A stretch of 64,000 nt of DNA from JAAXGI01 sp965206975 (GTDB lineage Bacteria > Gemmatimonadota > Gemmatimonadetes > Longimicrobiales > Gaopeijiaceae), in the NCBI GenBank assembly GCA_965206975.1, contig OZ242253.1:2418001-2482000 (forward strand). Reading direction: 5' to 3'. Numbering within the stretch: position 1 is the stretch's first letter; each line of letters opens with the position of its first letter. Shown in pieces: positions 42,676 to 51,001 of the stretch. A program made the position numbers and the translations under genes. Under the pieces are notes generated by a model that saw only the letters and a program-made list of their open reading frames with translations, was not told the DNA's origin and searched no databases.

Positions 42676-43680
42676 GTGCGGATCTGCATCTACGGAGCCG
42701 GTGCGATCGGGGGGTACCTGGGGGTGAAGCTTGCCCTTGCCGGCGAGGAGGTGAGCCTCGTCGCCCGGGGGTTGCACCTCGAGGCGATCAGGCGGGGCGG
42801 CCTCAGGCTCCAACTCGAGGGCGAGGAGCTCGTCGCGCACCTTCCCGCGACGGACGATCCCTCCGAGCTCGGCCCGCAGGACTATGTGATCGTCGCGGTC
42901 AAGGCCCACGCGGCGCCCGGGATCGTGGCTCCGATGCAGCCACTCCTCGGGGCGGAGACGGCCGTCGTCACCGCGATGAACGGTGTGCCCTGGTGGTACT
43001 TCTACGGTCTTGAGGGGCCGTGGCGGGACCGGCGGCTCCGGACCGTCGATCCCGGGGACGCGCAGTGGGACGGGATCGGGCCGGGGCGCACGATCGGGTG
43101 CGTCGTCTACCCCGCGACCGAGATCGCCGAGCCCGGCGTGATCCGCCACTTAAGCGGGAACCGGTTCACCCTCGGCGAGCCCTCGGGGGAGAAGACCCCA
43201 CGCGTCCGGGCGCTTGCGAAGGCTCTCATCGGGGCGGGGTTCAGGGCCCCGGTCCGCGCGATCCGGGACGAGATCTGGGTCAAGCTCTGGGGGAACCTTT
43301 GCTTCAACCCCATCAGCGCGCTGACCGGGGAGACGCTCGACGTCGTGGCGACGGACCCCGGGACTTCCGCCGTCGCGCGCGTCATGATGGAGGAGGCGCG
43401 CCGGGTCGGAGAGCGGCTCGGGGTGCGCTTTGCGGTCGATGTCGGAAAGCGGATCGCGGGCGCGGCCGCCGTTGGTCCGCATCGCACCTCGATGCTCCAG
43501 GACCTGGATCGCGGGCGCTCCCTCGAGATCGACGCCCTGGTGGCGGCGGTCCAGGAGATGGGCCGCCTCGTCGAGGTCGAGACGCCGACGATCGATGTCG
43601 TCCTGGCCCTCATCCGGCAACGCGCCCGCCGGTCAGGGCTCTACACCTACCCGAAGACCGGGGCCCAGACCGTCCAGTAG
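42676..43680 (+). CDS. Ketopantoate reductase family (ApbA/PanE-like) 2-dehydropantoate 2-reductase
   Basis: 334 residues from GTG 42676. Rossmann motif CIYGAGAIGGYLGVKLA, then DYVIVAVKAHAAPGI, AMNGVPWWYFYG, the catalytic region IRDEIWVKLWGNLCFNPISA and the C-terminal DLDRGRSLEIDALVAAVQEM. It uses NADPH to reduce a 2-oxo acid. The family includes true PanE but also many enzymes of unknown substrate; the GVPWWYF subtype is common in catabolic clusters, and with the preceding CoA ligase a role in hydroxy/oxo-acid metabolism is as likely as pantothenate synthesis. Its end overlaps the convergent transporter gene by 34 bases. Confidence 0.85.
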   Translation: MRICIYGAGAIGGYLGVKLALAGEEVSLVARGLHLEAIRRGGLRLQLEGEELVAHLPATDDPSELGPQDYVIVAVKAHAAPGIVAPMQPLLGAETAVVTAMNGVPWWYFYGLEGPWRDRRLRTVDPGDAQWDGIGPGRTIGCVVYPATEIAEPGVIRHLSGNRFTLGEPSGEKTPRVRALAKALIGAGFRAPVRAIRDEIWVKLWGNLCFNPISALTGETLDVVATDPGTSAVARVMMEEARRVGERLGVRFAVDVGKRIAGAAAVGPHRTSMLQDLDRGRSLEIDALVAAVQEMGRLVEVETPTIDVVLALIRQRARRSGLYTYPKTGAQTVQ

Positions 43681-45152
43681 ATCGCGATCAGCGTCATCCC
43701 GGTGAAGACGATGATGCTTGTCCACCCGAAGAAGCGCGCGAAGGGGGAGGGGTAGAAGTGCGGGTCGTCGCGCGGGATCACGAGCAGGCAGTAGCGGAAG
43801 TTCAGGTAGAAGATGACGGGCGCCACGAAGGCGGCGAGCGCCGATGCGGCGAGGACGAGGAGGACGGGGCGCTCGAGCCCCGCGATGATCGCGACGGATG
43901 CGACCAGGGAGTAGAGCATCGTCGCGCGGTAGATGTTGTACTCGGAGTACCAGCGGCTCCGGTGCTCCGGGGTGAGTCCGTCCGGGTCGAGCCCGCTCAG
44001 CCCTGCTGTCCCTTGGAAGAGGTTCCGGCAGCACGCGCCCACGATCCTCGGCCACCCGTCGAAGTAGTTGAATGCCGTCGAGAAGGTCGCGGCGAACGCT
44101 CCGAGCATGAAGACGGTCATCGTCGCCGGGCCGAGGCTCTCGGTGAAGATCCCCGCGATCTCGCCCATGACGGCACGCCCCTCGACGGCGCTCGGGTAGA
44201 GCCAAACGGCCGCGAGAAGGAGGAATATCGCGGCGAGTATGAATGAGATCACATGTCCCTGGCGGAAGTCCCACGTCCCGATCGTAAACCAGCGCTGGCA
44301 GTACTCGGAGGCCTTCCGGGGGAGCCTCTGGGTGTCGACGGCGAGGTGAGCCCGGTCGGGGGAGAAGGGATCGAAGCGCTCGGCGAGCCCCATGCTCTCC
44401 AGCTGACCCCGGATCCTGCTCATCCCCTTCTTCTTCGCCTTCCCCCACTCCGATGCCTGGAGGGAGACGTCGATCCCGGTGGGAAGGAGGCCGAGGAAGG
44501 CGGCGATGATGAGCCAGGATCCCTCCGGGATCTCGACGAGGAAGAAGTGGCCCATCTCTGCGAGTGGGGCCGGTTCCGCCAGGTAGACGGCGAGCGTCGA
44601 GAGGACGAGGATCGCGGCCAGGATCTTTGCTGAGACCTCGACCGCCTTGTAGCGGCCCCTGAGGATGATGGCCACCGAGACGACGGCGAGGATGAAGCCG
44701 TACGCGGTCAGCGAGAGCGGAAGCCCCATCGACTCTGTCCCTACGTAGTACAGGACGGCGGCCGCGGCGATGAGGCGCCCGGCCTGCCCGAGCGCGCACT
44801 GGATGATCGTCGTCACGAGCACGTACCAGAGCGGCCACTTCCGCCACGCTGTGCTGTACGCCTCGATCATGCTCTTCCCCGTCGCGTTCGTGAAACGGAA
44901 GGCCATCTCGAAGCCGTAGTACTTGAAGATGTAGGCGAGGGGCAGGCACCAGAGGAGGGCATACCCGAAGCGTCCTCCCGCCGTCGGCGCCGTGACGAGG
45001 TGGCTCGTTCCGATCCCCGTCATCATCAGAATGACGCCGGGGCCGAAATGCCCAAGGAGGCCCCGGAGCGTCATGTCGGGCATCTCGAGGTCGGAGAATG
45101 CGGTATCGTTCGTGGGGTCGGGCTCGGGGCGGATCGTCGACTCGGGGTCCAT
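43647..45152 (-). CDS. Nramp-family membrane transporter homologue with altered metal motifs
   Basis: 501 residues from ATG 45152; about 11 membrane segments. The overall pattern is Nramp/SLC11-like (LLGHFGPGVILMMTGIGTSH; FGYALLWCLPLAYIFKYYGF; TAFNYFDGWPRIVG). Canonical Nramp proteins carry DPGN in segment 1 and MPHN in segment 6 to bind Mn/Fe. Here segment 1 reads TGIGTSHLVTAPTAG (about 45-59) and segment 6 GLLPTGIDVSLQASEWG (about 221-237), so both are lost. Relatives with changed motifs include Mg or Al transporters and proteins of unknown cargo. An N-terminal tail of about 30 residues precedes the first segment. Confidence 0.8.
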   Translation of the reverse strand: MDPESTIRPEPDPTNDTAFSDLEMPDMTLRGLLGHFGPGVILMMTGIGTSHLVTAPTAGGRFGYALLWCLPLAYIFKYYGFEMAFRFTNATGKSMIEAYSTAWRKWPLWYVLVTTIIQCALGQAGRLIAAAAVLYYVGTESMGLPLSLTAYGFILAVVSVAIILRGRYKAVEVSAKILAAILVLSTLAVYLAEPAPLAEMGHFFLVEIPEGSWLIIAAFLGLLPTGIDVSLQASEWGKAKKKGMSRIRGQLESMGLAERFDPFSPDRAHLAVDTQRLPRKASEYCQRWFTIGTWDFRQGHVISFILAAIFLLLAAVWLYPSAVEGRAVMGEIAGIFTESLGPATMTVFMLGAFAATFSTAFNYFDGWPRIVGACCRNLFQGTAGLSGLDPDGLTPEHRSRWYSEYNIYRATMLYSLVASVAIIAGLERPVLLVLAASALAAFVAPVIFYLNFRYCLLVIPRDDPHFYPSPFARFFGWTSIIVFTGMTLIAIYWTVWAPVFG

Positions 45153-45274
45153 GGGTGTCTTCGGGCGCGGGTTCGGAGGGATCTGGCCTCTTCGGGGCAG
45201 GCGGGACCATATTGCGGGGGAGCCTGGGGGGAGGCAATGGCAGGGCAGAAAAGGAGGGCGTGGGGCCACCCGGC

Positions 45275-45650
45275 GTGGCCAGACGCGGAAGCGCGAAGGG
45301 GAAGCTCGTCACGGAGGGGATCGGCGCCTTCCTGCTCGTCCTGACGATTCGGACTCGCGGACGCGGGCGGGCCCTCTGGGCGCCCGTCGCGATCGGATCG
45401 GTCCTCGCGGCGATCGTATACATGGGGTGGCACGTCTCGGGCGTGCACCATAACCCGGCCGTCACCCTGGCCCGTCCTCCTGCGGGGGCGGTTCAGCTCC
45501 TCCTCGTCGAGTTCCTCGTCGCCTTCGCGTCCTCTGCCTCGTGGTCGTGAGCGTCGCCCTCTCCCGCCGGACGGAGGGGAATGGGGCTTCTACGGGCTCG
45601 CCCCCATCGCGGGCTCGGGGGTTGCGGGGGTTGCGGTCGGGGTGTTCGGG
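45275..45650 (+). pseudogene. Aquaporin/glycerol-facilitator (MIP) remnant
   Basis: From GTG 45275 the frame reads KLVTEGIGAFLLVLTI, APVAIGSVLAAIVYMGWHVS and GVHHNPAVTLA, the first half of a MIP channel with its first NPA box (about residues 60-62). It then jumps straight to LLLVEFLVAFA, normally far downstream, shifts frame (LCLVVVSVALSRRTEGNG) and shifts again (GFYGLAPIAGSGVAGVAVG). The second NPA half is missing. An internal deletion and at least two frameshifts show a dead gene. Confidence 0.65.
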
Positions 45651-45706
45651 ATGCAGGGGGAGGAAGGAGAGCGAGGCGGAGCTACACGGGACGGAGGGGT
45701 TCCACG

Positions 45707-46606
45707 ATGAGGAGAGTCTTCGCGGTATGGGGTTCGGCGATCTACTTGGCGGCGGGTGGCGCGGGCGCGGCGCAGCAGCCGGCCCCCGGGCTCGACGAGC
45801 CCGTGAACATGGGTCCGGTCATCAACTCGGGGGGCGTCGACACCGAGCCGACGTTTTCTGCCGACGGGAACACGATGTACTTCGCCTGCCACGACCGGAG
45901 AGACCCGGCGGGCGCCGATATCTGCGTCTCGTACCGGGTGGGCGGGGAGTGGACGCCGCCCGAGATGGTGGGTCCGCCCATCAGCTCGCCGGAGTGGCGG
46001 GAGCAGGAGCCCCTCCTCTCCCCGGACGGGATGCACCTCTACGTCATGAGCGACCGGCCGGGGGGGATGGGGAGCGTCGACATCTGGGTGAGCGAATGGG
46101 CGGATGGGGCGTGGGGCGAGCTTGAGAACCTGGGGGATCCGATCAACTCGGAGTTCGCCGACCACTGCCTCTACTTCGCGGGCCCGAACTGGGAGATCGC
46201 GTACTGGGCCTCGACTCGGCCGGGGGGGTTCGGCGGGAACGACATCTGGATGTCGGAGCGGGTGGATGGGGAGTGGCAGGAGCCCGTGAACCTGGGTCCG
46301 CTCGTCAACTCCGAGGCGAGCGACCATCACTCCCTCCCCTCGGAGGACGGGAACTCGCTCTACATCACCTCGAACCGGGAGGGCGGCTACGGGCTCGAGG
46401 ACATCTACGTTACGACCCGGAACGCGGCCGGTGAGTGGGGCCCCATGGTGAACCTCGGTCCCCTCGTGAACACCGGCACGAATGACCGCTGCCCCGCCTT
46501 TTCCCCCGATTATACCCGCTTCTATTGGGACTCCGAGCGCGCGGGCGGGTTCGGAGCGAAGGACCTCTGGTGGATCGCGACGGAGAGCCTGCTCGACAGC
46601 TCGTAG
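45707..46606 (+). CDS. Secreted PD40/TolB-like beta-propeller protein
   Basis: 299 residues from ATG 45707 with GGAGG upstream and a signal peptide (FAVWGSAIYLAAGGAGA). At least five PD40 repeats are visible: DTEPTFSADGNTMYFACHDR, REQEPLLSPDGMHLYVMSDR, GNDIWMSERVDGEWQEPVNL, DHHSLPSEDGNSLYITSNRE and DRCPAFSPDYTRFYWDSERA, each followed by G-x-DIW/DIY and NLG. Same type as the periplasmic propellers beside OmpA/Pal proteins. Function probably binding or scaffolding; no catalytic residues evident. Confidence 0.82.
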   Translation: MRRVFAVWGSAIYLAAGGAGAAQQPAPGLDEPVNMGPVINSGGVDTEPTFSADGNTMYFACHDRRDPAGADICVSYRVGGEWTPPEMVGPPISSPEWREQEPLLSPDGMHLYVMSDRPGGMGSVDIWVSEWADGAWGELENLGDPINSEFADHCLYFAGPNWEIAYWASTRPGGFGGNDIWMSERVDGEWQEPVNLGPLVNSEASDHHSLPSEDGNSLYITSNREGGYGLEDIYVTTRNAAGEWGPMVNLGPLVNTGTNDRCPAFSPDYTRFYWDSERAGGFGAKDLWWIATESLLDSS

Positions 46607-46617
46607 CGGGGAAGGGT

Positions 46618-46655
46618 GGCGGGGAGGCGCGCGGCGTGTAGCCCGCCTCCCCGCC
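46618..46655. terminator. Bidirectional terminator-like hairpin
   Basis: A perfect 12-bp stem, GGCGGGGAGGCG (46618-46629) and its complement (46644-46655), lies between convergent genes that stop at 46606 and 46663. No T-run on either side, so termination is inferred from position and strength. Confidence 0.55.
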
Positions 46656-46662
46656 GGGTGTC

Positions 46663-47859
46663 CTAGATCCGGATCGTCCGCTCGAAGAGCTCGTTGTTCT
46701 CCCAGCGGGTCTGCTTCATGTCGAGGTTCTCGGGCTGCGCGCGTCCCTCCGCGTCCGTGGCCTGGGAGACGAGGGTGTGCTCCCCGGCGGCCGGAAGGGG
46801 GAACTCGGCGCTGAAGAAGCTCCAGGTGTAGGCGTCGCCCTGGCTCTCGAGATCGGCGGCGACCGGGCTTCCCCCGTCGACGCGGACTTCCACCCGATCG
46901 AGCGGCGTCCCGTCGCTCCACGCGACCCCGAAGACCGTCATCCGGTCCGCCTGCCGGGTCACCCGTGCGATCACGGACTTCGGCCGCTGGCGCGTTACCG
47001 AGGTCTCGACCCACTCGGCCCGCCCGTTCACCTCGCGCCCGATGAGCGTCACATAGTCCTTCGCCATGAAGCGGGTCATGAGACGGTCGTGGCTGAGTTC
47101 GATATCGGTGAGCCACTTGACCTGGCAAACGCCGTACCACCCGGGGACGATGAGCCGGAGGGGGAAGCCGTGCACGACCGTGAGGGGCGCGCCATTCATC
47201 TCGTAGGCGAGGATCGGGTCCCGTTCCCGGACGTGCTGCAGCGACATCGAGCGCGCGAAGTTCTGCTCGTACTCGCCTCCCCGGATCTCCTCCGTCCCCG
47301 TGTCGGCAGCCCAGAAGTGTACCTCGCGGGTGTCGTCCATCGGCGCCGCTTCCTCGAGGAGGGGGAGGAGGGGCGTCCCGGTCCAGGTGGCGTTTCCGAC
47401 CATCCCGTGGAAGGTGCCGCGGGAGTTCCCGGAACACTCGAAGACAGTGGTCTTCTCGACCCGGGGACGCGCCCGGAGCTGGTCGAGGGTGAGGGTGACT
47501 GGACGCTCGACGAGCCCGCGGACCCCGAGCCTGTAGCTCGAGGCGTCAAGCTCGGGATACCCGTAGTGCCCGACCGCGAAGAAGTCCTCGACGGGCGTCA
47601 CCCACGAATCGAGCTGGCGGAGGTCCTGCGCCCTCAGGTTCTGCCCCGGGAACTCCTCCGGCCCCTGCGCCCGGATCCCGCTGAAGCCGTCAGGCATGTC
47701 GGTAAAGGGAATCAAGGTGTCCTGATCGGTGAACCACCACGCCGGGAAGCCGGGAACGGGGGTGGCCGCGAGCCCGACTGAGACGATGCCCAGGTGCTTG
47801 AGTACGTCGCGGCGCGTGATTGTACCGTCGAATTCGCTGGGGGAGAGCTGAACTTTCAT
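46663..47859 (-). CDS. Tat-exported sulfite-oxidase-family molybdopterin enzyme
   Basis: 398 residues from ATG 47859. Twin-arginine signal ITRRDVLKHLGIVSVGLAAT. Mo-pterin domain with the Mo-ligand Cys142 in TTVFECSGNSRGTF, plus the hallmark VVHGFPLRLIVPGWYGVCQV and KWLTDIELSHD; C-terminal Mo-co dimerisation domain (PKSVIARVTR; VEVRVDGGSPVAADLES). SoxC/SorA-type enzymes oxidise sulfite or act as sulfur-compound dehydrogenases and pass electrons to cytochrome c. No heme domain in this chain. The divergent neighbour, 207 bases away, encodes an octaheme lipoprotein that could be its acceptor. Confidence 0.88.
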   Translation of the reverse strand: MKVQLSPSEFDGTITRRDVLKHLGIVSVGLAATPVPGFPAWWFTDQDTLIPFTDMPDGFSGIRAQGPEEFPGQNLRAQDLRQLDSWVTPVEDFFAVGHYGYPELDASSYRLGVRGLVERPVTLTLDQLRARPRVEKTTVFECSGNSRGTFHGMVGNATWTGTPLLPLLEEAAPMDDTREVHFWAADTGTEEIRGGEYEQNFARSMSLQHVRERDPILAYEMNGAPLTVVHGFPLRLIVPGWYGVCQVKWLTDIELSHDRLMTRFMAKDYVTLIGREVNGRAEWVETSVTRQRPKSVIARVTRQADRMTVFGVAWSDGTPLDRVEVRVDGGSPVAADLESQGDAYTWSFFSAEFPLPAAGEHTLVSQATDAEGRAQPENLDMKQTRWENNELFERTIRI

Positions 47860-48066
47860 CGGGACATTCTCCGGGGAAGGGGTGCGCGCTGGCAGAATAG
47901 AGGAGGGCGCTCGCGGGATGCAAGCTCGCCCGGCGCCGCGCCGCCGCAGTGCGATAGCGATGTCCGGTTGCCGCACGGAGCGTTTCCGCAACTGGACCGG
48001 CCCGGTAGCTTTGAGTCGGACGAGACGATCCACGAGCGGCGGGCTCGGGCGAGCGAGGAATCGGAG

Positions 48067-49302
48067 ATGACGGGAAGCCCAGGTATGCGAGCCGGTACTG
48101 CGACCCTCGTCGCGATCGGTGCGACACTGATTGGCTGTGGAGCCGGCTCACGGCCTCCAGCGGGTGCCGAACGCGAGTTCGTGGGATCCGCCGCGTGCGC
48201 CGAATGCCATCAGGAGATCTTCGACCGGTGGCAGGAGACGCTGATGGCCAACGTGCTTCAGGACCCCGTCGAGAGGCCGGAGGCCGTCCTCGGGGACTTC
48301 GCGACTCCCGATCCGCTGGTGAGCTTCGACCTCGACGACGTCGCGTTCCTGTACGGAAGCAGGTGGAAGCAGCGTTACCTCACCCGGCGCGGGGACGACT
48401 ATTACGTCTTCCCGGCGCAGTGGGACATCCAGAATGAGCAGTGGCGCCGCTACTTTCCCCAACCGGGGGGCGACTGGTGGGCCGACTTCTATCCGGTCGA
48501 TCCGATGCAGCGTCCCACGGGCCCCCTCTGCGACGGGTGTCACTCGGTGAACTACGATGTGGCGGCCAAGACGGTCACGGAGTGGAACGTCGGGTGTGAA
48601 CGGTGCCATGGTGCAGGCAGCCTGCACCTCGAGTACCCGGTTGCAGCGACGATCCTGAACGCCGATTGGCCCGGGGACCCCGTGCGCTCGAACGACGTCT
48701 GCATCCAGTGCCACTCGCAGGGTCAGCCTCGCTCGAACCCGATCGGGGGTCAGTACTACGATTGGCCCGTGGGCTACCAGCCGGGCGACCGGCTCAGCGA
48801 CTTCTGGGTCCTGGACGAACACCACCTGGGGGAGGAGACCTTCACCCACTGGCCGGAGGGAAGTGCGCACAAGAACCGGATGCAGGGAAACGACTACGTC
48901 CTGAGCCAGATGTACGTGAAGGGCGTGACGTGCGCAGCGTGCCACGATGTGCACGGAACCCCCTACGAGGCCGACCTCAGGCAGCCCGGGAACGCCGTGT
49001 GCACCGAGTGTCACAGCCCACAGCTCCAACCCGGCCCGCGCGGCACGCTCACCTTTCACACGCAGCACGAGGAGGACAGCGAGGGGAGCCAGTGTGTCGC
49101 GTGCCACATGCCGCCGGTGGCCCGGACCGTGGGAGACGTGAATGTCCGCAGCCATACCTTCCGGTTCATCTCCCCGGCGTTGACCGAGCGCTACGGGATT
49201 CCGAACCCATGCACCTCGTGTCACACGGACGAGTCCAACGAGTGGGCGCTGGAGGAGCTGAGGCGTTGGCCTTCCGTATCTCCTTGGCGGCTGGGAGGAT
49301 AG
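48067..49302 (+). CDS. Octaheme c-type cytochrome lipoprotein
   Basis: 411 residues from ATG 48067 (GAGGAATCGGAG upstream); ATG 48085 is an alternative. The lipoprotein signal ends in LIGCGAGS. Eight CxxCH motifs occur in order: CAECH (from about residue 44), CDGCH, CERCH, CIQCH, CAACH, CTECH, CVACH and CTSCH. FVGSAACAECHQEIFDRWQE and CTSCHTDESNEWALEEL are typical of the cytochrome c554/doubled-CXXCH superfamily. By location it is membrane-anchored, periplasmic or surface. Five bases downstream begins a gene for a beta-rich secreted protein, implying co-expression. Donor and acceptor unknown. Confidence 0.9.
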   Translation: MTGSPGMRAGTATLVAIGATLIGCGAGSRPPAGAEREFVGSAACAECHQEIFDRWQETLMANVLQDPVERPEAVLGDFATPDPLVSFDLDDVAFLYGSRWKQRYLTRRGDDYYVFPAQWDIQNEQWRRYFPQPGGDWWADFYPVDPMQRPTGPLCDGCHSVNYDVAAKTVTEWNVGCERCHGAGSLHLEYPVAATILNADWPGDPVRSNDVCIQCHSQGQPRSNPIGGQYYDWPVGYQPGDRLSDFWVLDEHHLGEETFTHWPEGSAHKNRMQGNDYVLSQMYVKGVTCAACHDVHGTPYEADLRQPGNAVCTECHSPQLQPGPRGTLTFHTQHEEDSEGSQCVACHMPPVARTVGDVNVRSHTFRFISPALTERYGIPNPCTSCHTDESNEWALEELRRWPSVSPWRLGG

Positions 49303-49307
49303 GAGGA

Positions 49308-50024
49308 GTGCGCTCGCTCGGCATTCGCGCTGCCGCTGCCGTGGGGGTGAGCCTCCTCTGCGCTCTGCCGGCCGAGGCTCAGGAAGATGACCGGTGCGCC
49401 CTCCTCTGTATGCCGGATCTGAAGATCGAGCCCACCATTACCCTCGAGAACCTCGGCCGCCGGGGTCGAATCGAGGTCGACGGGGGCATCGAGCGCACTC
49501 CTCGCGAGACCGTCTTCGAGGTGATCCTCGCGGTGGGGGTGCCGACGGAGATCCCCAGGGTCGAGTTCACCTTCGAGGCGATCGTGGCCCCGTTCGGAGG
49601 CACATCGCGCCACCCGTTCACGGGAGCCACCGCCCGCGATCTCGGGAGAGAGGAGATTCGGGACAACGTGGTCGAGATCGAGATCGAGCTGAACCTGGAC
49701 CTGTTCGATGAGAGCGCTACGGGAGGATGGCTGTCTTCGCACTTCGATATCGTCGACAAGTTCAGTCCGGGTGAAGTCCCGGGAGCGACGAGCGTATACA
49801 CGCACAAGCTCGACTTCGAGTGGGACACGGCGCTCCACCCCTTCAGCCGGCTTCCCGAGGGTCGCTGGCTCCGGAACACCGAGCTGGAACTCTCCGTCGA
49901 CTACTTGGCAACTGGGCTCCCGAAGGCCGGCGACGTCGTCGCCGGCGAACGGTTCCTAGACGATGCGAGCCCGTGGTCCCTCTCGCTCGTGCTGGTTCTC
50001 CCCCTCGCGCCACTGGACCCTTGA
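49308..50024 (+). CDS. Secreted beta-rich protein, probably outer-membrane barrel
   Basis: 238 residues from GTG 49308, with a GGAGGATAGGAGGA tract immediately upstream and only five bases after the octaheme stop. Signal peptide (IRAAAAVGVSLLCALPAEAQ). The mature protein has alternating polar/hydrophobic strands (TVFEVILAVGVPTEIPRVEF; NVVEIEIELNLDLF; LDFEWDTALHPF; NTELELSVDYLATGLP; PWSLSLVLVLPLAP), as in small outer-membrane barrels. I do not recognise a named family. Its tight coupling to the octaheme lipoprotein raises the chance of a shared electron-transfer task. Confidence 0.6.
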   Translation: MRSLGIRAAAAVGVSLLCALPAEAQEDDRCALLCMPDLKIEPTITLENLGRRGRIEVDGGIERTPRETVFEVILAVGVPTEIPRVEFTFEAIVAPFGGTSRHPFTGATARDLGREEIRDNVVEIEIELNLDLFDESATGGWLSSHFDIVDKFSPGEVPGATSVYTHKLDFEWDTALHPFSRLPEGRWLRNTELELSVDYLATGLPKAGDVVAGERFLDDASPWSLSLVLVLPLAPLDP

Positions 50025-50067
50025 GGGTTCGGAACCGGGATCGCCGGAGCCGTCGCCGCGCTGGGTC

Positions 50068-50580
50068 ATGCCGTTTCCGCTGATCCCGCCGTGGGCGCCG
50101 AACCCGCATCCGCTGGTCGTCCACTTTCCGATCGTGCTGGTGATCCTCGCGTGCGGAGTGGACATCATCCTTGCTCTGCGCCTTCGGGCTCACGGGGTCG
50201 CTGCCCTCGCTCCCGCCCTGTACCTCCTCGGAGCCGTTTCGGCGGCCGCCGCTTACTGGTCCGGCCGGCTCGCATCGGTCTCCGTGTTTGTCCCGGGCAT
50301 GGCACATGGCCTCGTCGACGACCACGAGCGGTGGGCGCTCGCGGCCACGGTCGCCTTCGCCGTCACGGCTGCGGCCAGGCTCGGGGCCCATCTCAAGGGT
50401 GGCCCGAAGGGAAGGGGGACCCGGCTCCTTTTCGCCGCCCTCGGCCTCGCCGTCGTCTTCCTGGTCCAACAGACCGCCGAGCGGGGCGCCCGGCTCGTCT
50501 ACGAACAGGGGGTCGGCGTGATTCCAGCTCCGCTGACGCAACCGGATCCTACCGGCGATTTGGCGCCGGCGCCCCGATAG
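50068..50580 (+). CDS. DUF2231-like inner-membrane protein
   Basis: 170 residues from ATG 50068 (no strong ribosome-binding site). PNPHPLVVHFPIVLVILACG is the DUF2231 opening motif, with conserved His residues in the first membrane segment; three more segments follow (ALAPALYLLGAVSAAAAYWS; ERWALAATVAFAVTAAARLG; RLLFAALGLAVVFLVQQTAE). DUF2231 proteins often sit beside cytochromes and are thought to bind heme or take part in redox reactions, though none is well studied. Here it ends the octaheme gene set. Confidence 0.8.
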   Translation: MPFPLIPPWAPNPHPLVVHFPIVLVILACGVDIILALRLRAHGVAALAPALYLLGAVSAAAAYWSGRLASVSVFVPGMAHGLVDDHERWALAATVAFAVTAAARLGAHLKGGPKGRGTRLLFAALGLAVVFLVQQTAERGARLVYEQGVGVIPAPLTQPDPTGDLAPAPR

Positions 50581-51001
50581 ACACCGGCCTCGCAGGGCGA
50601 TGAGGGGCCTGCAGGTCGCCATCGCCATCCCCCCCCCCGGTGGCAGGCCGCACGGCCAATTCTTCTTCCCGCGTCCGCCTGCACACGCCCGCCGGACGGG
50701 TCGATCGCGGGTGGGTGCTCGGCAGGATACTCTCCGCTTGACACACGCTCTCGGCGGAAGGACTTCTACCTCGACTTCGAGGTCGTCGGTGCCGCCGCCG
50801 GCCTTCGCGGCAGGACGCAGCCCGACTCGACCTTCAGGCCGCCGCTCTGTGCCTCCCCCGCGCACGGATTCGGTCCGCCCGCCCCGCCATCCGGTAGGGA
50901 AGAATCACTCGGCCTCTCCCGGAGGGAGGGGAACGGAGTGCGGCCCACCCGAGTAGAGTTTCCCGGTCGCGTGGCTCTCAAGCACTCACTGGATCGTGAC
51001 G
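50581..51001. other. Intergenic region, promoter-like only
   Basis: 420 bases without a gene. A TTGACA box (50738-50743) is present but no good -10 box follows at the right distance. A small inverted repeat (acctcg/cgaggt, about 50768-50785) lies after it. No other element was recognised. Confidence 0.4.

Noticed and set aside
50738..50743. TTGACA as a sigma-70 promoter for the barrel protein gene
   Set aside because: No acceptable -10 box at 16-18 bases, and it lies about 260 bases before the gene; too weak to call.
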